A program made the translations under genes and the position numbers. From Acetobacter sp. UBA5411 (lineage in GTDB: Bacteria; Pseudomonadota; Alphaproteobacteria; Acetobacterales; Acetobacteraceae), in contig NZ_DHNR01000005.1 in NCBI RefSeq assembly GCF_002409645.1, forward strand, positions 137,399-201,398: 64,000 nucleotides of DNA, written 5' to 3'. Shown here piece by piece: positions 52,478-63,700 of the stretch (positions within the stretch are counted from its first letter, which is position 1; every line of letters starts with the position of its first letter). The notes under the pieces were generated by a model. The model searched no databases. It saw nothing but the letters and a program-made list of their open reading frames with translations, and was not told the DNA's origin.

Positions 52478-54445
52478 ATGGGCGAAATTCTGCTTCCCCT
52501 TCTCATTCTTTCTCCATTGGCGGCATCCCTGATCCTGTTCGTAACTGCCGGACGCATGAGCGCGTATGCTGTCGGGACGGTTGCCTGTGTGAGCATGGGA
52601 CTATCCGCTGCCATCAGCATCGCTCTTTCCATTCTGCTTCTGTCCGGTCCAGCGACAGGGATAGTGCAGACAATACTGTGGCCATGGATGCATATTGCAG
52701 GATTTTCAGCCGATATCGCATTCATGCTGGACCGGATTTCCATGGTCATGATCCTTGTCGTCACGATCGTGGGATTGCTGATTCATATTTATGCCGCAAG
52801 CTATATGCGGGACGATCCGGGGATTGCCCGCTTTTTTGGCAGCATGACGCTGTTCGTGGCCTCCATGCTGGTACTGGTGCTGGCGTCTGACCTGCTTTGC
52901 CTGTTTATCGGGTGGGAGGGCGTGGGGCTGTGCTCCTACCTGCTCATCGGGTTCTGGTATGACAACCCCGTCAATACTGCCGCTGCACGCAAGGCTTTTT
53001 ACATGACACGCATGGGAGATGCGGCCTTGCTGTGCGGGCTGCTGCTTCTGGCCACGGCGGCAGATTCCCTGCACATCGGCACCGTTCTGGCGGCGGCTGC
53101 AAACGGGCAGATAACCCCGACCGCCCTAAACATGGCAGCCCTTTTCATTCTCATCGGGGCCCTCGCCAAATCGGCGCAGATCCCGTTCCAGACATGGCTG
53201 CCGGATGCCATGGCCGGACCGACACCAACCTCCGCCCTGATCCACGCGGCGACGATGGTCACGGCAGGTGTCTATCTGATTGCACGACTGCATGACCTTT
53301 TTGCCTTGGCGGTCCCCGTCATGGCGCTTACGGCCGTGCTCGGAGCGCTGACCATTCTTATGGGAGCCTGTACGGCGCTGGTGCAGTCCGATCTCAAGCG
53401 TATTCTTGCCTGGTCCACGATCAGCCAGCTTGGCTACATGTTTCTCGCCCTTGGGTGCGGCGTGTGGCAGGCGGCGCTGTTTCACCTGATGACCCATGCC
53501 TTTTTCAAGGCGCTCCTTTTCCTGACTGCGGGCGCGGTTATCGTGCGCACCCATCATGAACAGGATATTTTCCGTCTGGGCGGCCTGCACCACACCATGC
53601 CGGGACTGACCGCCGCCTTTGTCATCGGAGCCTCCGCGCTAGCCGGTCTGCCACTGGTCACGGCCGGATTCTACAGCAAGGAAATGATCCTGTCGGGCGT
53701 ATGGCCCGCCCATTTTCGCCTGATCCACGAATTGATGCTGAGCGGACATTTCCTGTGGGGGATGGCCCTGCTGGGTGCCTTCCTGACCGCGCTTTATATT
53801 TTCCGCTGCGTATTCATCGTTTTTTTCGGAAAAGTGGGAACCACGGCGACAGGACGAACGTCACGTCTCATGACCATTCCCCTCGCCTGCCTGTGTGTCC
53901 TGTCCCTCTGTGGAGGCATCATTGAAATGCCCACGACATTTCCTCCCCTTCATCTGTTCAGCGCCCTTCTTGATCCTGAGGCATCCCACTCACACGCGGA
54001 TGAACCCGGCTGGCTTGTGCTGGCGGGCGCGGTCGTTCCTCTTGCCGGACTTGGCGTCGCATGGGTGCTGTGGGGACGTCCTTCACCCGTCATGTGTGAG
54101 ATACCGGGACAGGCGGCCGTCATCCGCTTTGCCCGCACCGGCGAAGGCATAGATGTCCTGTATGACCGCCTGTTCGTACAGCCCTTTCGCTTCCTGACGT
54201 GGCTGACGCGGCATGACATTCTTGATTATGTCATAACCGGAACAGGACGGCTGACACGGACAGCCAGCACCTCGGTTCTCAGGGCACGTTCGGATTTTCT
54301 GGGCACGCTGACCCTGTGGGGAACCAATGGCATCAGAGGCGCGGATCGCCTGCTGGGCCAGATACAGAACGGTCGCGTGCGGTGGTATGCGGCATGGATT
54401 GCCGGTGGATTGTGCGCGGCTCTCGCCATGGCGGTGCTGTCATGA
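52478..54445 (+). CDS. nuoL: NADH-quinone oxidoreductase subunit L
   Basis: Distal antiporter-like proton-pumping subunit with the long lateral helix. 655 residues from the ATG at 52478, five bases after nuoK. Family stretches FFGSMTLFVASMLVLVLASD, FIGWEGVGLCSYLLIGFW and PFQTWLPDAMAGPTPTSALI (charged Lys/Glu network) are present; somewhat longer than E. coli NuoL at the C-terminus. Overlaps nuoM by 4 bp. Confidence 0.96.
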   Translation: MGEILLPLLILSPLAASLILFVTAGRMSAYAVGTVACVSMGLSAAISIALSILLLSGPATGIVQTILWPWMHIAGFSADIAFMLDRISMVMILVVTIVGLLIHIYAASYMRDDPGIARFFGSMTLFVASMLVLVLASDLLCLFIGWEGVGLCSYLLIGFWYDNPVNTAAARKAFYMTRMGDAALLCGLLLLATAADSLHIGTVLAAAANGQITPTALNMAALFILIGALAKSAQIPFQTWLPDAMAGPTPTSALIHAATMVTAGVYLIARLHDLFALAVPVMALTAVLGALTILMGACTALVQSDLKRILAWSTISQLGYMFLALGCGVWQAALFHLMTHAFFKALLFLTAGAVIVRTHHEQDIFRLGGLHHTMPGLTAAFVIGASALAGLPLVTAGFYSKEMILSGVWPAHFRLIHELMLSGHFLWGMALLGAFLTALYIFRCVFIVFFGKVGTTATGRTSRLMTIPLACLCVLSLCGGIIEMPTTFPPLHLFSALLDPEASHSHADEPGWLVLAGAVVPLAGLGVAWVLWGRPSPVMCEIPGQAAVIRFARTGEGIDVLYDRLFVQPFRFLTWLTRHDILDYVITGTGRLTRTASTSVLRARSDFLGTLTLWGTNGIRGADRLLGQIQNGRVRWYAAWIAGGLCAALAMAVLS

Positions 54446-55953
54446 ATCCCCTTCCCGCCCTTGTGCTGCTGCCTGTCATAGGCGGTGGTCTGGCATGGCT
54501 GGCTGAGCGCGTCCGACCTCATACCGTCGTACCCTCACGCAATGCGTCGTGGTGGGTGATGCTGGCGACCCTGATTGTGGAAACCCTGTTGCTTGCAATG
54601 GTCACATTCAATCATCCGACCATTCGCACAGGACCATGGCTGGAGCATTTTTCCATGCCATGGATTCCGACCATGGGGATCGCAGTCAGGCTGGATATGG
54701 ACGGTCTTTCGCTCTCGCTGATCTGGCTTTCGCTGCTCCTGTGCTTCCTGTGCGCATGCCTTGCCACCCGTCAGATTACGGTGAAGGCAGGCACATTCCA
54801 TTTCCTTTTTCTTACGACGCTTACTGGTATTATCGGGACATTTCTGGCCACAGACCTGTTCCTGTTCTTCTTTTTCTGGGAACTGATGCTGGTGCCGATG
54901 TTCGTGCTGATCGCCGTATGGGGACATGAGGACAGGCAGCGCGCCGCCCTGAAGTTTTTTATGTTCACGCAGGGCAGTGGGCTACTCATGCTGCTGTCCA
55001 TACTCGGTCTGGTCATCACGCACGACCGGGAAACCGGTGTGCTGACATTCGATTACTTCACACTGGCGCAGACACATCTGTCTCCTACCCTGTCCATGCT
55101 GCTCATGCTGGGTTTCTTCATCGCTTTCGCCGTCAAGCTGCCGATCGTGCCGGTCCATGTCTGGCTGCCGGATGCGCATACGCAGGCACCCACGGCGGCC
55201 AGCGTTCTACTCGCTGGCATCCTTCTAAAAACCGGTGGATATGGCATGATCCGTTTCAATGTCATGCTGTTTCCCGATACGGCCATGCACTTCGCGCCCG
55301 TCGCCATGGGGCTGGGCGTTGTCGGGGTTCTGTACGGGGCGTGGCTGTCCTGTGCACAGGAGGACATCAAGCGCCTGATTGCTTACAGCAGTATCAGCCA
55401 TATGGGCTTTGTGGTGCTTGGCATCTTTACCGGTTCCCGCATGGGGATGCAGGGAGCGATCATTCAGATGCTCGCCCACGGATTGAGCGCGGGCGCGCTT
55501 TTTCTGATCGCGGGCACCATTCAGGACCGACTGCATACACGGGACATGAACCGTATCGGCGGCTTGTGGACAGCCATGCCACGCCTGTCCGCCACGGGGC
55601 TATTTTTTGCCGTGGCATCGCTTGGAATGCCGGGACTGGGTAATTTCGCTGGCGAGTTCCTCGTGCTGCTGGCGACATGGCATGTCAGCCCTATCATTGC
55701 GACAGTGACAACCGTGGGGCTGGTCCTAGCCGCCATTTATGCGCTGCGGATGGTCAATCGCGTCTTTCTGGCGGCTCGCCGGGAGGGCCAAATCCCCCTG
55801 AAGGATTTGCCTGTGCGGCAGATGGCAGTTTTTGCCTGTGCGATGATTTTTCTGGTCGTGCTGGGCCTGCATCCACAGCCTTTCATGACGTTTTCCGCTC
55901 CATCTCCCCTGTCCGTAATAGGGGTGACCGGTCAGGGAGAGCACGCGCCATGA
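54442..55953 (+). CDS. nuoM: NADH-quinone oxidoreductase subunit M
   Basis: Antiporter-like proton-pumping subunit, 503 residues. Contains FFFFWELMLVPMFVLIAVWG (key Glu), LPIVPVHVWLPDAHTQAPTA and RLIAYSSISHMGFVVLGIF. The start overlaps the nuoL stop (ATGA); a frame open further upstream is not used. Confidence 0.96.
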   Translation: MNPLPALVLLPVIGGGLAWLAERVRPHTVVPSRNASWWVMLATLIVETLLLAMVTFNHPTIRTGPWLEHFSMPWIPTMGIAVRLDMDGLSLSLIWLSLLLCFLCACLATRQITVKAGTFHFLFLTTLTGIIGTFLATDLFLFFFFWELMLVPMFVLIAVWGHEDRQRAALKFFMFTQGSGLLMLLSILGLVITHDRETGVLTFDYFTLAQTHLSPTLSMLLMLGFFIAFAVKLPIVPVHVWLPDAHTQAPTAASVLLAGILLKTGGYGMIRFNVMLFPDTAMHFAPVAMGLGVVGVLYGAWLSCAQEDIKRLIAYSSISHMGFVVLGIFTGSRMGMQGAIIQMLAHGLSAGALFLIAGTIQDRLHTRDMNRIGGLWTAMPRLSATGLFFAVASLGMPGLGNFAGEFLVLLATWHVSPIIATVTTVGLVLAAIYALRMVNRVFLAARREGQIPLKDLPVRQMAVFACAMIFLVVLGLHPQPFMTFSAPSPLSVIGVTGQGEHAP

Positions 55954-57410
55954 TCGGACACGATGTTTTCCTGCCAACATCTTTGCTGGTGCTCTGTGTA
56001 GGGATCACGGTCATGCTCGCCGCAACGGCGTGGCGACGTTCGACGAGCCGTAGTTTTCTGACCGGAATGGGGACACTGCTGCTGGCTCTTGTGTTTGTAG
56101 GGCACCACACCGGCATAGCACCGGATAATGGCGACAGCCTGTTCATTCAGGATCAATGGGCAAACTATACTGCCATCCTCATCATGTTTTCCAGCATGTG
56201 TATCCTGCTCATGTCATGGCGGAATGATGCGAACGACAGAACTACGTCGCTGGTGGATGAATATCCCCTGCTGTGCATGCTGGGCACGCTTGGCGCACTG
56301 ACCATGGTCTTCAGCGCGAATTACATGCCCTTTTTCCTGGGGCTGGAAATCCTTGGTGTCTCGCTTATGGGACTTGTGACTTTCCGGCATCGCCCTGCCA
56401 TCCAGGGTTATGAAGCGGCGATGAAATACCTGATCCTGTCAGGCATGTCTTCCGCCATTCTTCTGTTTGGTATCGGTCTGGCATACGGCGTTACGGGATC
56501 GCTGCGGTTCATGCCGCCCATCACGATCGGGAATATTTCCCCGGCGTTGCCGGTTGCAGCCACGATCATGATCCTTGTCGGCATGTTCTTCAAGCTTTCT
56601 GCTGTTCCCTTCCATATGTGGCTGCTGGACGTGATGGAAGGCGCACCCGTTCCTGTGGCGGCGTTTTTAGCCGTGGTCTCAAAAATCGCGATATTTTCTT
56701 CTCTTGTCCGTTATTTCGGAACGGGGAACCAGTCGCCCTTCCTCAACGACATCCTGTATATCGTCATTATCCTGACCATTATGGGGGGCAACCTGCTTGC
56801 ATTGCGTCAAACCAGCCTCACACGTCTTCTGGCCTGCTCATCCATTACGCATGTGGGCTACCTGCTGATTGCCTTTCTTTGCCCCGGCCGTCTGCAATCG
56901 GGGGCCATAACCATTTATCTTCTGGCCTATACAGCCAGTACATTAGGCGTCTTTGCGACCATGTCCGCCTTCGCAACGTCTGACGGCCCCGATGGCACGG
57001 TCATCGCGCAATGGAAGGGACTGTTTTTCACTCGCCCGTTTCTGGCTTCTTCCATGTCGCTCATGCTGCTTTCGCTTGCAGGCATTCCACCCGGCATCGG
57101 ATTTTTTGCAAAGTTCGAGATCGCGGCGACAGGAGTTGAATACCAGCGCAACCTGCTTCTGGGTGCGCTCATAATCGGCAGCATTATCGGGTTGTATTAT
57201 TACCTGAACATCATCCGTGTCATGATGTCAGCACCGTCGCTGCCATCCGCCAGCCTGAATCGACATATCCGCCCGGAACTGATGGCGCTTGTCATCGTTC
57301 TCACAGTAATCGTGGTGATTGGAGGGCTTTTTCCCGCCCGCGCCCTCCATCCTCTTCTTCCTGTCTCCGCCATCCCATCTGACACAGAGACTGAGATGAC
57401 GATGCGTTGA
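55950..57410 (+). CDS. nuoN: NADH-quinone oxidoreductase subunit N
   Basis: Antiporter-like proton-pumping subunit, 486 residues, the E. coli length. Contains FFLGLEILGVSLMGLVTFRH, VGMFFKLSAVPFHMWLLDVM and LLACSSITHVGYLLIAFL. Starts 4 bp inside nuoM and ends the nuo operon; a CBS-domain gene follows after 45 bp. Confidence 0.95.
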   Translation: MIGHDVFLPTSLLVLCVGITVMLAATAWRRSTSRSFLTGMGTLLLALVFVGHHTGIAPDNGDSLFIQDQWANYTAILIMFSSMCILLMSWRNDANDRTTSLVDEYPLLCMLGTLGALTMVFSANYMPFFLGLEILGVSLMGLVTFRHRPAIQGYEAAMKYLILSGMSSAILLFGIGLAYGVTGSLRFMPPITIGNISPALPVAATIMILVGMFFKLSAVPFHMWLLDVMEGAPVPVAAFLAVVSKIAIFSSLVRYFGTGNQSPFLNDILYIVIILTIMGGNLLALRQTSLTRLLACSSITHVGYLLIAFLCPGRLQSGAITIYLLAYTASTLGVFATMSAFATSDGPDGTVIAQWKGLFFTRPFLASSMSLMLLSLAGIPPGIGFFAKFEIAATGVEYQRNLLLGALIIGSIIGLYYYLNIIRVMMSAPSLPSASLNRHIRPELMALVIVLTVIVVIGGLFPARALHPLLPVSAIPSDTETEMTMR

Positions 57411-57455
57411 CGAAACTTATTTTCGATTTCCCCAAAACATGGAAAGGATTTTCCC

Positions 57456-57956
57456 ATGTCCTCTCATGTCTTTCACATTCTGGCGCAAAAAGGCAGCACG
57501 GTCATTACCGTGAAAGCCGATGACCCCGTTGTGAATGTCGCCACCATACTGGCGCAGCATAATATTGGTGGCGCTCCGGTTCTTGATCCTGATGGACAAC
57601 TGATTGGTATGGTCTCGGAAAAAGGCATTGTTCATATGTTATCCGAACACGGCGCGGACATATCCATCCTGACCGCAAAGGATATCATGACGAAGGATAT
57701 GCCGACCGCAACACCCGATGACAGTATTTACGATATTGCCTGCCGCATGACGTATTCCCGTAATCGGCATGTACCCGTTCTGGAGAACGGAAAACTCGTC
57801 GGACTGGTCAGCATTGGCGATATTGTCAAACTCCGCGCTGAAAATGCCGAACAGGAAGCACGTGAACTTCAGGATTACGTGACCGGCAGTGACCATGCAG
57901 CCGTCAAGCCTCCCCATGAAGAGTTACCGATGCAGTGCGGAGAAAAGCAAAGCTGA
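57456..57956 (+). CDS. CBS-domain protein
   Basis: 166 residues with two CBS motifs in tandem: about 15-70 (DPVVNVATILAQHNIGGAPV, DPDGQLIGMVSEKGIVHML) and about 75-135 (DIMTKDMPTATPDDSIYDIA, GKLVGLVSIGDIVKLRAEN). CBS pairs usually bind adenine nucleotides. A stand-alone form, no attached catalytic domain. A strong GGAAAGGA site precedes the start. It follows nuoN by 45 bp on the same strand and could be co-transcribed with it; a link to NAD(H) or ATP sensing is inference. Confidence 0.88.
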   Translation: MSSHVFHILAQKGSTVITVKADDPVVNVATILAQHNIGGAPVLDPDGQLIGMVSEKGIVHMLSEHGADISILTAKDIMTKDMPTATPDDSIYDIACRMTYSRNRHVPVLENGKLVGLVSIGDIVKLRAENAEQEARELQDYVTGSDHAAVKPPHEELPMQCGEKQS

Positions 57957-58137
57957 TTGCGTGTTTCGACAGATGATATGAAGTGCGGATACCTCCCCGT
58001 GGGGGACATGGTGGCATACGTCAGATATCGGACACCCACCTCCTTCCATTAGGATCGAGTGACCGAAAATCGCGCCGATAAAGCAACCTGATCTTCAAAC
58101 CGGCTAAGCGCGACAGAAACATGCGGTCAACAAAGAT

Positions 58138-59553
58138 CTATTTTGCTTTTGGCCCCTCCTGCGGTCCCCAGCCACCTCCCATGGCCCGCACAAGATCCAC
58201 GCCACTTATGAGACGGCGCGTATTGACCGTAATCAGGTCTTCCCGCGCCTGGAGTTCAGCCGTCTGGGCAATGACAACCTGTAGGTAGTCAACGGCCCCT
58301 TCGCGATACTGAATACTGGCCAGATGGTCGGTGCGCGTCGCCGCCGTCACTCCTTCTTCCTGCCGCGCGGCGGCATCAGCCAGATGATTGAGAAGCGCCA
58401 ACTGGTCCTCAACCTCCCGAAAAGCCGTCAGTGCTGTCTGCCGGTAACTGGCTGCGGCCTGAGCATATTCCGCGTGTGTAAGGGCCAGATTGGCGAACCT
58501 CCGTCCACCATCAAATATGGCCAGTGTGGACAACGCCGGACCAAGCGCCCACACACCGGTCCCGGCCGAAGCCAGCATACGGGTCGTGGTTTCCGAACCA
58601 CCCATCGCCCCAAGCGTGATGTTGGGAAAAAAGGCTGCCCTCGCTACCCCGATCCGCGCATTGGCTGCCGCCATGTGCCGCTCCGCCGACGCGACATCCG
58701 GCCTACGTTCCAGCAGGTGGGCAGGCGCGGTGATGGGAATGACCGGCACGGGCGTCAGCTCATCTCTCGGCGGAATGGAAAAGGTGGAAGGCTGCTCACC
58801 GATCAGTACGGCAATGGCATGTTCCACCAGTGCGCGGTCCGCCACCTGCTGCTCCAGTTGGGATTGCGTCGTCGTCAACTGGGTGCGTGCGCGGCCTACA
58901 TCCAGTTCATTCGACGCCCCGCCAACAAAGCGCTTTGTGGTCAGGTCCAGCGCCGCGGAATAGGCCGCTATGGTCTTTCGTAGCAGACTGACACGGGCAT
59001 CCAGACCACGAAGCTGGAAATAATCGTCGCCCAGTTCGCCTTCCAGACTGAGGCGGAGTGACGCCAGATCGGCCGCACTTGCCTGTGCATTGGCCCGCGC
59101 CGCCCTGACCAGATTACGGATGCGCCCCCAGATATCCGGCTCCCATGAAACGGTGCCGCCGGATTCATAGTCGCGATATTCGTAATAATTTCCGGTGGCG
59201 GCAAAGAGCCCGCGTTCACGCTGTGCGCTGGCTGATGCATCGATCTGGGGAAAAAAGTCGGCACGCGCCCGCCTGACCAGCGCCCGCGCCTCATCATAGC
59301 GCGCCACGGCGGCGGCCAGTTGCGGGTTACCATGTTCAACCCTGTCCTCCAGCCGGTTCAGATCCTCATCTCCCATGACCGACCACCACGCCCCTCGTTG
59401 CGCGGTATCGGCGGGCTGCGCCGGTGTCCACGGCCCGGTTTCCCGAAATGTGGCGGGTATGTCGGGCAATGTGGGCTTGTGGTACCGGGGGGACAGGTCG
59501 CAGCCGCACAGCAGGGCGAGGAGGAACAGGATCGTCCAGCCCCGCTCAGCCAT
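58138..59553 (-). CDS. Outer-membrane efflux factor, NodT family lipoprotein
   Basis: TolC-like channel of the RND pump encoded upstream. The start MAERGW at 59553 overlaps the adaptor stop by 8 bp; an ATG at 59601 would overlap by 56 bp. 471 residues. Lipobox ALLCGC gives a lipidated N-terminus, followed by LSPRYHKPTLPDIPATFRE, typical of the NodT/OprM group, and two OEP repeats (LDLTTKRFVGGASNELDVGR and VTAATRTDHLASIQYREGAV). Confidence 0.92.
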   Translation of the reverse strand: MAERGWTILFLLALLCGCDLSPRYHKPTLPDIPATFRETGPWTPAQPADTAQRGAWWSVMGDEDLNRLEDRVEHGNPQLAAAVARYDEARALVRRARADFFPQIDASASAQRERGLFAATGNYYEYRDYESGGTVSWEPDIWGRIRNLVRAARANAQASAADLASLRLSLEGELGDDYFQLRGLDARVSLLRKTIAAYSAALDLTTKRFVGGASNELDVGRARTQLTTTQSQLEQQVADRALVEHAIAVLIGEQPSTFSIPPRDELTPVPVIPITAPAHLLERRPDVASAERHMAAANARIGVARAAFFPNITLGAMGGSETTTRMLASAGTGVWALGPALSTLAIFDGGRRFANLALTHAEYAQAAASYRQTALTAFREVEDQLALLNHLADAAARQEEGVTAATRTDHLASIQYREGAVDYLQVVIAQTAELQAREDLITVNTRRLISGVDLVRAMGGGWGPQEGPKAK

Positions 59554-60715
59554 TATGCCCACCCTCACGCGGCTTGACTGGATCCCCATCTCCAATATCA
59601 TCCGGCGGGTTGGTTATGATCCTGTCCTGTGGTGTGAGTCCCGTCACTTCAAGTTCGGTGCCGAAATCGATCAGGATCGAGACGGGCTGTATTTTGGCAT
59701 GGTCATGTCCGTCCACCAGCGCCACAGTTGTCCCGTCCTTGCGGAAAAGCAGGCTGCTGGCGGGAATGCGCACGGTGGGAGGTGCCTGTGGCTCCGGACC
59801 GTGAAATGTAAAGGCAATCTGGGCATAGGCACCCGGTTTGAGAAGATTTTCCCCGTTATCATAAACAAGCTGCACCAGCATCGTTCCCGACTGGGAATCA
59901 ACCGCATCCGCAGAACGGAGCAGATGGGCGTCAAACTGCCGGTTACGGTAATCGGGCACTGTAAAATGCGCCACAAAGCCCTCCTGCATCCGTGCGGCAT
60001 AAGCCTGAGGCACACGCACATAAAGCCGCAGGCGGGTTACGTCCGAGACGGTAAAAAGCGGTTGGCTGGCAGCCGTACCGGCGACGATCAGCGCACCGAT
60101 ATCGGTCGCACGACTGGTCACCACACCGGTAAAAGGCGCAATGATACGCTTGAAGGCGGAAAGCGTTTCAAGCCGTTCCACCTCCGCCGCCGCTTCATGC
60201 CGCGTGGCCTCGCTGGCTGCCAGATTGCCCCGGCGTTCGTCAGTTTCCTGCTGGGATACGGCGTTTTCAGCATTCAGCCGGTCCCAGCGGCGTGATGTAA
60301 TCCGCGCCAGATCCCGTTGTGCGGTCCGTGTGCCCAAGGCGGCTCTTGCGCCGGCAAGTTGTAGATCAACATCGGGCGTATCGATTTCCGCCAGAAGCTG
60401 ACCTGATTCCACTTTCTGTCCGATATCGACATACCATTTCCGAAGATAGCCGTTGGTGCGGGCATAGACCGGAGCGCTGTACCATGCCTGCAGGATACCG
60501 GGCAGAACCAGCGTATCAACAGCGTGACCACCCGGATGTACGACCGTCACACTGGGCACCAGTGCCGCAACATTTATCGCATGAAGCTGATGGCGATCAT
60601 GGATGTGCACGATCGTTCCCACGGCGAGAATGATCCCGAAAACGCATGCCGCTACAGGAATGATCCAGCGCAGACGTGGTTTGGGTCCGGAGGGCGTGAC
60701 ATGGGTTTCAGCCAT
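59546..60715 (-). CDS. RND efflux periplasmic adaptor (membrane fusion protein)
   Basis: 389 residues from ATG 60715, which overlaps the pump gene by 8 bp. One N-terminal membrane anchor (WIIPVAACVFGIILAVGTIV), then the barrel-sandwich/lipoyl halves (YARTNGYLRKWYVDIGQKVE and FKRIIAPFTGVVTSRATDIG), an alpha-hairpin, and a beta-barrel domain. Connects the inner-membrane pump with the outer-membrane factor. Middle gene of three. Confidence 0.93.
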   Translation of the reverse strand: MAETHVTPSGPKPRLRWIIPVAACVFGIILAVGTIVHIHDRHQLHAINVAALVPSVTVVHPGGHAVDTLVLPGILQAWYSAPVYARTNGYLRKWYVDIGQKVESGQLLAEIDTPDVDLQLAGARAALGTRTAQRDLARITSRRWDRLNAENAVSQQETDERRGNLAASEATRHEAAAEVERLETLSAFKRIIAPFTGVVTSRATDIGALIVAGTAASQPLFTVSDVTRLRLYVRVPQAYAARMQEGFVAHFTVPDYRNRQFDAHLLRSADAVDSQSGTMLVQLVYDNGENLLKPGAYAQIAFTFHGPEPQAPPTVRIPASSLLFRKDGTTVALVDGHDHAKIQPVSILIDFGTELEVTGLTPQDRIITNPPDDIGDGDPVKPREGGHNG

Positions 60716-63700
60716 GAGCATGCGCCCCGTCGGACCCATGGCGCGCCCGCCTGTCGTAGATAACGGCGAAGAGTGAAGGCACAAAAAACAGGGAGGCGCA
60801 GGTGGCAAAGATCAGGCCGCCAATGACAGCGCGCCCCAGCGGTGCATTCTGTTCCCCGCCTTCACCTAGCCCCAGCGCCATGGGCAGCATACCGATGACC
60901 ATAGCCAACGCCGTCATGATGACAGGCCGCAGGCGGGTGCTGCCCGCAGTCAGGGCTGCCTTGAGCGCATCTCCATGCTCCGCCAGTTGGTCGCGGCAGA
61001 AGGTGATGACAAGGATGGAGTTGGCCGTCGCCACCCCCATGCACATGATCGCTCCCGTCAAAGCGGGCACGGAAAGCGGGGTGTGCGTTGCAAACAGCAT
61101 CCAGCATATCCCCGCCAGAGCGCCCGGCAACGCCAGCACAACAATGCACGGATCAGTCCAGCTCTGAAAATTGATGACAATAAGAAGATAGATCAGAACG
61201 ATCGCACCCAGAAGACCAAACCCCATGCCGGAAAAAGCGATGGTCATGGCCTGATACTGCCCTCGCAGCGTAACCGTGACGGTCTCGGGGCGGTCATGCT
61301 CCAAACGATGCAGGGCCGCCTGCACGTCCGAGGCGATAGCCCCCAGATCGCGTCCATCACCGCCTGCGAAAACATCGATCAGCGAGCGGATGTTATACTG
61401 CGCCTCGACCGGTGATGTCGTGCCACGCGTGATCGCGCCAAGAGCTCCGAGCACCTGAAGCTGGGGGGTTGAAACTCCGGTTACGGGCAGGCCGATGATA
61501 TCCGCCAGAGAACTTATCCGGTATTCAGGCATCTGCACCGCAATGGGGTAAGTGACCATGCTGTGCGGATCCAGCCAGTAAAGCGGAGCAGTCTGCACGG
61601 TTCCGGCAATGGAGGTCGCGATGGCGTTGGTGATATCCCCTTCCGTCAGACCAAGCTGGTTGATGCGGGTGCGATCTGCCTCAAAACGCAGTTCGGGATA
61701 ATGGCCGGGCTGCTGGATGCGGGCGTCGACCAGACCGTCAATGGGGCGTATGGCGCGCAATATGCGCTCTGCAAACTGCCGCGTCTCATCAGGGTTGGGA
61801 CCGGATATCTGAATGTCGATTGGTGCCGGTGCGCCGAAATTGAGGATCTGGGTCGTGATGTCCGACGGCAGGAAGGCAAAGCTGGCCTCGGGGAATGCTT
61901 TGGGCAATTCACGGCGTAGAAGGCGGATGTACCGCTCGGTCGGGTGATGATTTTCCTTGAGGGCGACAAGGATGTCCCCATCCTGCGGTCCGATGGTGCC
62001 CGATGCATTATAGGCGACATTGATGGCGCTGGTGGGCAAGCCGATATTGTCGGCAATGGAGTCAATTTCGTCGGCCGGAACCTGTTGGCGGATCTCCTTC
62101 TCGATACGCTGGAACAGGGCCGATGTTTCCTCGATCCGCATGCCTATGGGGCCACGCACATGCAGGGTCATCGTGCCCGCATCGACCTGCGGAAAGAAGT
62201 TGCGTCCAAGAAATGGCAGCAGGCCCATGCTGAGAGCGGCAAAGCACAGGAAACCGGCCACAAACCGGCCACGATAGTCCAGAATACTTCCCAGAAGCGC
62301 ACTATAGCGGGCACGCAGCGCCTCAAAACGCCGCTCGAATCCCTGCTGGAAGCGTGTGAAGATATTCTGCCTGGGCTGCTTTTCGTCCTCATGCGGGCGC
62401 AGCAGGAACATGGCCATGGTCGGCACAAGCGTGCGTGACAGGATGAAGGACATGGTCATGGCGAACATGACCGACAACGCCATCGGCACAAACAGGAAGC
62501 CCGCCACTCCCGGCAGGTAAAACATCGGCACAAACACGATGCAGATGCATACGAGCGAGAGAAAGGCCGGGACGATGATCTCTCCCGATCCATCCACGAT
62601 GGCGGTATGGACGTCCTTGCCCATTTCCAGATGACGCTCGATATTCTCGATCGTGACCGTCGCCTCATCCACCAGAATGCCCACGGCCAGCGCAAGGCCG
62701 CCCAGTGTCATGACATTCAGCGTCTCGCCCAGCATGGATAGGGCCACGACCGCCCCCATGACCGATAACGGGATGGAGGTCGCCACGATCAGCGTGGATC
62801 GCCATGAACCAAGGAACAGAAGGATCATGAGGCTGGTCAGACCAGCCGCGATTGCCCCTTCGCGCATGACTCCATCCACGGCTGCACGGACAAAAAGAGA
62901 CTGATCGTTGACGGGCCTGAGTTTAAGTTGCTTGGGCAAGCCACGTGTCGCATCTGGGATCATCGCCTTGATTCCCTCCACAATGGCGATGGTAGAAGTA
63001 GCGCCCGATTTCAGCACGGTCAGGAGTGCTGAGCGCTGGCCATCCACATGCACCACGTTCTGCTGGGGCGTGGAACCGTCCCGCACATGGGCCACATCAC
63101 GCACACGCACCACGGCGCCGTTGATCGTTCGTACAGGCAGCATGTTGAGCAATTCGACCGAAAGAGGCGCATTGTTCAGTCTGAAATTATACTGGTATTC
63201 CCCGATTTTTACGAAACCGGCAGGCGTGATCTGTGTCTGGGTGGTCAGGGCGTTGCCCACATCCTGAGCCGATACGCCACGGGACTGTAACTTGCCGGGG
63301 TCAAGATCCATCTGGATCTGGCGCACACGACCGCCATAAGGATAAGGCAGGGCCGCGCCCGGCACCGTCACCAGCCGATTGCGGATAAAATTGAAGCCGT
63401 AATCATAAAGTTGTTGTTCGGTCATGCCCTCACCCGACAGGGCAAGCTGCACGATCGGCACGGTGGAAGCATTGTAATTCAGGATCAGCGGCGGGGTGGT
63501 GCCTACCGGTAACTGGCGCAGGATGGTCTGGGCAATGGCCGTGACCTGTGCGTTCGAGATGCGGATATCGGTGCCGGGCTGGAAAAAGATCTTGATCACC
63601 CCGATGCCTGTCAGCGACTGTCCCTCGATATGCTCGATATTGTTGACCGTCGTGGTCAGCGTGCGCTGGAACGGCAAGACAATGCGCCCGGACATGTCCT

